Below are positions 59,881 through 64,000 of a stretch of DNA of 64,000 nt, one piece after another. A model generated the notes under the pieces. It was not told the origin of the DNA and searched no databases. It was given only the letters and a program-made list of their open reading frames with translations. The position numbers were made by a program, and so were the translations under genes. The stretch lies in contig JALEPL010000014.1 of assembly GCA_022766245.1 (NCBI GenBank), positions 1-64,000 on the forward strand. The letters run 5' to 3'. Source of the stretch: Lachnospiraceae bacterium (GTDB lineage: Bacteria > Bacillota > Clostridia > Lachnospirales > Lachnospiraceae). How positions within the stretch are numbered: the stretch's first letter is position 1; every line of letters begins with the position of its first letter.

Positions 59881-60591
59881 ATGATATCGGTTGCAGTGGT
59901 GACCTATAATGGGGAGAAATATTTACGGCCACAGCTGGACAGTATTTTGTCACAGCTGGATAGTGGGGATCAGGTGGTGGTGTCAGATGACGGATCAAAG
60001 GATTCCACCCGGGAAATACTGAAAGACTATGCGGGGAGGGATGCCAGAGTGCAGTTGGTGGACGGACCCGGGCAGGGAGTCATCGCAAACGTGGAGTGCG
60101 CCCTGAAAAACTGCCGGGGAGATTATATTTTTCTGGCAGATCAGGACGATGTATGGGCAGAGGACAAGGTACAGGTGGTGATGGAGACATTTCAGTCTAC
60201 CGGCGCCATGCTGGTCATGCATGATGCCAGGGTGGTGGATCAGGACTGTAAAAAGGTGCTGATGCCTTCTTTTTTTTCCTATCGCCATAGTAAGAAGGGC
60301 GCAGTGAAAAATATCATCAAGAATTCTTACATGGGCTGCTGTATGGCTTTTCGCCGACAAGTGCTGGAACAGGTGATTCCCATTCCCAGGGATATCCAGA
60401 TGCACGATCAGTGGATCGGAGTAAAGTGTGATCTGAAGTATCATCGCACGGTATTGCTTGCAGAGACATTGCTGGATTATCGACGACACGAGGATAATGT
60501 GTCGGATTTTGGGCACAACACGCCATGGGTGATGATAAAAAATCGGTTAAAATTTCTTAATCGTTTATTAAACCGTGGCATGGTTGGTTGA
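59881..60591 (+). CDS. Rhamnosyltransferase, RgpB-like GT2
   Basis: 236 residues, start ATG 59881 with AAGGAT upstream. GT2 with SVAVVTYNGEKYLRPQLDSI, VVSDDGSKDST and LADQDDVWAEDKV, then KNSYMGCCMAFRR and MHDQWIG. These match alpha-rhamnosyltransferases of the RgpB type. It follows the RgpA-like gene by 29 bp, the same order as in streptococcal rhamnose polysaccharide loci. The C-terminus is a bit shorter than RgpB (about 310 residues). Its last codons contain the next promoter. Confidence 0.85.
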   Translation: MISVAVVTYNGEKYLRPQLDSILSQLDSGDQVVVSDDGSKDSTREILKDYAGRDARVQLVDGPGQGVIANVECALKNCRGDYIFLADQDDVWAEDKVQVVMETFQSTGAMLVMHDARVVDQDCKKVLMPSFFSYRHSKKGAVKNIIKNSYMGCCMAFRRQVLEQVIPIPRDIQMHDQWIGVKCDLKYHRTVLLAETLLDYRRHEDNVSDFGHNTPWVMIKNRLKFLNRLLNRGMVG

Positions 60592-60616
60592 CAGTGATTT
60601 TTTTTTAGTATATATT
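60588..60616 (+). promoter_or_regulatory. Promoter of the LCP gene
   Basis: A perfect TTGACA, 17-bp spacer and TATATT, overlapping the stop codon of the rhamnosyltransferase gene. Predicted start near 60623. It allows the LCP-SGNH-MBOAT genes to be expressed separately. Confidence 0.7.
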
Positions 60617-60655
60617 GGTATCTGTTCATAATATGATTACAAATGGGAGTAAGAT

Positions 60656-61810
60656 ATGGCTGATAAAGCAAAGAAAAGTACAACTCGGAAAAAGAAATTG
60701 ACAAAGAAACAGCGCGGGAAAAGAAAGCTGGTTTTATTTATTGTAGAGATTTTGGTGTTGCTGCTTCTGGCAGGTGTTCTCTTTGTGGTGTCGAAGCTGA
60801 ATTCCATGAATGAGGGAGAACTGGATGAGACAGACTTAGAGATTAATATTGATGAAGAGACGCAGGAAATGCTGAAGGGGTACACCAATATTGCCTTGTT
60901 TGGTCTGGATAACCGCAGTAGCGGGAACTATGATACCGGTAACAGTGATGCCATCATGATTGCCAGCATCAACAACGATACCAAGGAAGTGCGTATCGTA
61001 TCGGTGTTCCGTGATTCTTATTTGGCTGTGGATGATAAGGACAGCCTGCGAAAGGTGAATTATGCATATGCACATGGTGGTCCCCAGGAGGCGGTAAAGG
61101 CACTGAATAAGAACCTGGATCTGAATATTACCGAGTATGTGGCAGTGGATTTCCAGGCTTTGGCTATGACTATCAATAAGTTGGGTGGAATCGAACTGAC
61201 GATTACGGACGCGGAAGCAAACAATGAATATACCAGAGCATATATCGATGAGATGAATGAGAAGTTTGGAGCAGGTGCGTCATATCTGCCCAGCGGGGAA
61301 AATGTCCATGTGGATGGATGGCAGGCTACTGCTTATGCCCGTCTGAGAGCTATTGGGGATGACTATGGTCGTACCGAGCGTCAGAGAACCGTTATTACGA
61401 AGATGGTGGAAAAGGCGAAGCAGGCAGATTTGGCTACGCTGACGGGTATTATTAACGAGATGACAGATTATATCGGCACCAGCCTTTCTGCTTCTGAGAT
61501 TATCGGTTTGGCAGCAAGCATGCAGGATTACGAATTGGTGGATACGCAGGGATGGCCGTTTAAACTCACCACCGGTACGACTTCGGGTGGAGCATCTGTG
61601 GTAATCCCCACTGATCTGGAAACAAATGTCATTCTTCTGCACGAGTATCTGTTCGGTACGGATGGGTATGAGCCGTCGGATGTGGTCAGCACACTGAGCC
61701 AGCGCATTTCCGCTGATACGGGAACCAATGCGGACAGCACAGTAAGGGATACCACCCCGGAAGGACTGGTGAATGCGGGAACTCCGGATACAGAAGAGGA
61801 AAGTGAATAA
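60656..61810 (+). CDS. LytR-CpsA-Psr (LCP) family wall-polymer ligase
   Basis: 384 residues. Short basic cytoplasmic tail, one membrane helix (about 23-43), then the LCP domain outside: NIALFGLDNRSSGNYDTGNSDAIMI-type start, RIVSVFRDSYLAV with catalytic-site Arg, NYAYAHGG, VDFQALAMTINKLGGIE and YARLRAIGDDYGRTERQR with the conserved Arg/Asp residues. LCP enzymes transfer the lipid-linked polymer to peptidoglycan. Its presence after the rhamnosyltransferases says that the glycan ends up on the wall. Start behind GGGAGTAAG. Confidence 0.93.
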   Translation: MADKAKKSTTRKKKLTKKQRGKRKLVLFIVEILVLLLLAGVLFVVSKLNSMNEGELDETDLEINIDEETQEMLKGYTNIALFGLDNRSSGNYDTGNSDAIMIASINNDTKEVRIVSVFRDSYLAVDDKDSLRKVNYAYAHGGPQEAVKALNKNLDLNITEYVAVDFQALAMTINKLGGIELTITDAEANNEYTRAYIDEMNEKFGAGASYLPSGENVHVDGWQATAYARLRAIGDDYGRTERQRTVITKMVEKAKQADLATLTGIINEMTDYIGTSLSASEIIGLAASMQDYELVDTQGWPFKLTTGTTSGGASVVIPTDLETNVILLHEYLFGTDGYEPSDVVSTLSQRISADTGTNADSTVRDTTPEGLVNAGTPDTEEESE

Positions 61811-61847
61811 AACGAAAACATATATGATACAGCAAAAGGGAGACAGT

Positions 61848-62885
61848 ATGGCAAAAAGGGTTTTGATATGGTGCACAAAAGTAGTTGCAGCCGGAATCAC
61901 AGCGTTTGGCATTCTGGCTCTTTTTTGCGTTTTTTATTATAATCCACCGGTACATGTGGCCTGTGAGGATGGTGCTACCTGTTACAAGAGAGAACCGGGA
62001 AGCTTTTGGGCACGGGGAACAGAGGGCTTTGCTTTGGGCCGAATTGATGAGAATGGGTATAATAACAGCTATGAAGCTGGAACTGCAGGGGAGGATAAGC
62101 CTGGGAATATCGATATTTTGATGATGGGTTCCTCTCAGACGGAGGGATTGTATGTGGATGATGACCGCTGTGCATCTTTTCTGTTAAATGAGAAGTTTGA
62201 GGAGGATGGTTCAAATTACCGGGTTTACAATATCGGTATGTCGGCTCATAATGTTTGCCAGAATGCCGATAATCTAAAGACTGCCATGTCTGTGTACGGA
62301 CCTAAGCGTTATGTGGCCATGGAAATCAGTCAGATGTACTGTGAGGAATGGCAATATCGTGCAATTGTGGATGGTACTTATGAGGAGGTCGTCTTACAGG
62401 AGTATCCTGAGATATTGGAATTCGCACAACGGATTCCCTATGTGAAGCTTTTGTATCAGCAGTACAAGAATTATCAGAATCAGGACTTGATGGGGCCTCT
62501 TGGCACAGAGTCAGAGAATCCGGCTACAGCGGATGGACAGCAATGGATGGGGGCGCTGCTGGACTATATGAATGAGCAGGTGAGAGCACAGGACTGCGCA
62601 TTGATCATGTATTATATTCCACAGGTGGATTTTGATGGGGATGGCAATATCTATTTTGCGGCAGAGGACAGCAGCAGGGAGAATTTTGCGGCGATGTGTC
62701 AGGAACGCGGCATCCTTTTTGTGGATATGGCAGATCGGCTGCAGCAGGCTTATGAGGAGGAGTATGTGGTGGGAGCAGGATTTTCGAATACCACAGTGGG
62801 ATATGGACATCTGAATGAGCAGGGGCATGATATGCTTGCGGAGGGAATCTATGAGGCCATTACCGGAGAGGAGGCAAAACCATGA
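61848..62885 (+). CDS. Membrane-anchored SGNH/AlgX-like hydrolase-fold protein
   Basis: 345 residues from ATG 61848 (GGGAG site). One N-terminal helix (about 7-29), then an outside domain with an SGNH-like start DILMMGSSQTEGLYVDD (nucleophile Ser in GSSQ), a middle block YNIGMSAHNVCQNADNLK and, near the end, GYGHLNEQGHDMLAE which supplies the late His. The last codons overlap the MBOAT gene by 4 bp. SGNH proteins next to MBOAT enzymes usually complete the transfer of acetyl or acyl groups to exported glycans (as in AlgX/AlgI or DltD/DltB). Confidence 0.82.
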   Translation: MAKRVLIWCTKVVAAGITAFGILALFCVFYYNPPVHVACEDGATCYKREPGSFWARGTEGFALGRIDENGYNNSYEAGTAGEDKPGNIDILMMGSSQTEGLYVDDDRCASFLLNEKFEEDGSNYRVYNIGMSAHNVCQNADNLKTAMSVYGPKRYVAMEISQMYCEEWQYRAIVDGTYEEVVLQEYPEILEFAQRIPYVKLLYQQYKNYQNQDLMGPLGTESENPATADGQQWMGALLDYMNEQVRAQDCALIMYYIPQVDFDGDGNIYFAAEDSSRENFAAMCQERGILFVDMADRLQQAYEEEYVVGAGFSNTTVGYGHLNEQGHDMLAEGIYEAITGEEAKP

Positions 62886-64000
62886 CCTTTGCAAGTGTGA
62901 GCTTTCTAATATTTTTTGCGTTGGTGATTTTTGCTCAGTGGTTGATTTATTATGTTCTGCCGTTGTCTCGGAAGAATCGCCGGAATGTGAGCCATGTTTT
63001 TTTGTGGATTGCCAGCTACGTGTTCTATGGCTGGTGGGATGCGCACTTTTTGACATTGCTTTTGGGGGTCACCCTGGTGGCCTTTTTTTCTGCTGCCCCA
63101 AAGGATGAAAAGCGACTGGCACAAAGCCGGGTGAGACTGGGGATCGGAGTAGGTGTTCCTCTGCTGGTGCTGGGCGTCTTCAAGTATTTTGATTTTTTTG
63201 TGGAGAGTTTCTGTCAGGCATTCGGCATCACACAGCCTGCAGGCTTGTCTCTGATTTTGCCGGTGGGAATCTCCTTTTATACCTTTCAGGCATTAAGCTA
63301 TACCATTGATGTGTATCAGGGGAGACTTCCCCGGGAAAAAAGCTTTGTGCACTTCGCACTTTATATCAGCTTCTTTCCGCAACTGGTGGCAGGCCCCATT
63401 GTAAAGGCGGCGGATTTCCTGCCGCAGCTGAATGAGGAACGTCGTGTGACGATGAAGCGTCTGGAAAAGGGAATGCAGATTTTTGTGTTCGGCATGTTGA
63501 AGAAGGTGGTACTGGCAGATAATCTTTCGATTTTTGTGGATGAGGTGTTTGAGACACCGGGGATGTTTTCCTCCGGTACCGTGGCACTGGCGGTGATTTC
63601 CTATGGGATTCAGATTTATATGGACTTTTCGGGATATTCCGATATGGCCATCGGCTGCGCCCATTGTCTGGGTTACGATCTGAATCGCAATTTCAACCTG
63701 CCCTATCTGTCCCAGAATGTTTCGGAGTTTTGGAAGCGATGGCACATCAGCCTTTCCACCTGGCTGCAGCAGTATCTGTACATTCCGCTGGGAGGGAATC
63801 GCCGGGGAAGGGTGCGCATGTACTGTAATCTCATGATCACCATGCTTTTGGGCGGTCTCTGGCATGGCGCCGGCTGGAATTTTGTGATCTGGGGCGGCCT
63901 GCACGGGGCGGCGCTTTGCGTGCACAAAATGTTTCGCAGCAGCCGGAAAAAAGCCCAACATGATAGGGCTCCGGCAGCGGGAGAAAACGTCAAGGTGGCG
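62882..64000 (+). CDS. MBOAT O-acyltransferase (AlgI/DltB-like), cut by window end
   Basis: 373 codons visible, no stop reached. Many membrane helices; typical AlgI/DltB passages are FLWIASYVFYGWWD, LPVGISFYTFQALSYTIDVY, FFPQLVAGPIVKAADFLPQL, MDFSGYSDMAIGCA and WKRWHISLSTWLQQYLYIPL, followed by LGGLWHGAGWNFVIWGGLHG with the catalytic His. These proteins pass an acyl group across the membrane to an extracytoplasmic acceptor. ATG 62882 overlaps the SGNH gene stop (ATGA), so they act as a pair. Likely O-acetylates the wall polysaccharide (inference). Confidence 0.92.
   Translation, partial: MTFASVSFLIFFALVIFAQWLIYYVLPLSRKNRRNVSHVFLWIASYVFYGWWDAHFLTLLLGVTLVAFFSAAPKDEKRLAQSRVRLGIGVGVPLLVLGVFKYFDFFVESFCQAFGITQPAGLSLILPVGISFYTFQALSYTIDVYQGRLPREKSFVHFALYISFFPQLVAGPIVKAADFLPQLNEERRVTMKRLEKGMQIFVFGMLKKVVLADNLSIFVDEVFETPGMFSSGTVALAVISYGIQIYMDFSGYSDMAIGCAHCLGYDLNRNFNLPYLSQNVSEFWKRWHISLSTWLQQYLYIPLGGNRRGRVRMYCNLMITMLLGGLWHGAGWNFVIWGGLHGAALCVHKMFRSSRKKAQHDRAPAAGENVKVA

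Overview
The window looks like a chromosome segment of a Gram-positive anaerobe of the Clostridia, most likely Lachnospiraceae. That is inferred from strong AGGAGG-type ribosome binding sites, moderate to low G+C, a secreted metallopeptidase with choline-binding-type repeats, an LCP wall-polymer ligase, a rhamnan-like wall polysaccharide locus and a small secreted protein / sigma-70 factor / DUF4367 trio. Every gene I can support lies on the + strand. No tRNA, rRNA or CRISPR array was recognised.

Layout. (1) 1-3898: nucleotidyltransferase-like protein, ABC exporter and GT2 glycosyltransferase, the end of an operon entering from the left. (2) 4205-4830: broken IS1182-type element. (3) 4962-13134: an amino-sugar decoration module. 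It has a GNAT N-acetyltransferase, an ArnC/GtrB-like polyprenyl-phosphate sugar transferase, a WecE-like sugar aminotransferase, two small ArnE/ArnF-like flippase subunits, an LtaS-like sulfatase-fold polymerase, a GT-C-like membrane protein and GtrA. (4) 13301-15093: a compact STAS-HATPase / STAS-like / PIN nuclease operon. (5) 15198-19240: a tandem GT2 and a second GT-C-like membrane protein. (6) 19241-33680: an AT-rich accessory island. It carries a DUF4365 protein, a Shedu-type nuclease fragment, an ADP-ribosyltransferase-like pair, a STAND-like ATPase operon, an AAA ATPase + TOPRIM pair and a 21-codon peptide unit. UDP-galactopyranose mutase sits among them. The island is punctuated by Rpn nuclease remnants and two families of repeated noncoding elements. 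(7) 33681-37500: HicB-type antitoxin and a large secreted M6 peptidase. (8) 37562-49819: a CDP-sugar cluster (RfbF, RfbH, RfbG) joined to an SDR, a thiamine-diphosphate enzyme, a dehydroquinate-synthase-like cyclase, an FGGY kinase, a pyruvate aldolase fusion, an epimerase, and its own GtrB and GtrA. (9) 49918-51756: secreted protein, sigma factor and DUF4367 protein. (10) 52015-64000: the wall-polysaccharide assembly operon, with GT2s, a pseudo-phosphatase, a zinc ribbon, the initiating sugar-phosphate transferase, two RgpA/RgpB-like rhamnosyltransferases, LCP, an SGNH protein and an MBOAT acyltransferase cut by the window end.

Reading as a whole: regions 5, 8 and 10 build a rhamnan-like wall glycan. 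Regions 3 and 8 each carry a polyprenyl-phosphate sugar loader (GtrB type) and a flippase (GtrA or Arn type), as expected for side groups added outside the membrane by GT-C enzymes. Defence-like cassettes have accumulated between the glycan modules.

Most interesting candidates for undescribed biology: the STAS/HATPase/PIN operon; the CDP-sugar cluster with cyclase, ThDP enzyme, kinase and aldolase; the twin ~170-nt RNA elements that precede defence cassettes (with a 3' scrap at a third boundary); the recurring promoter-proximal element; the ~550-bp imperfect palindrome at 58088-58636; and the tandem histidine-phosphatase-fold protein that has lost its RHG motifs. All family assignments come from reading motifs by eye; no database search was run.
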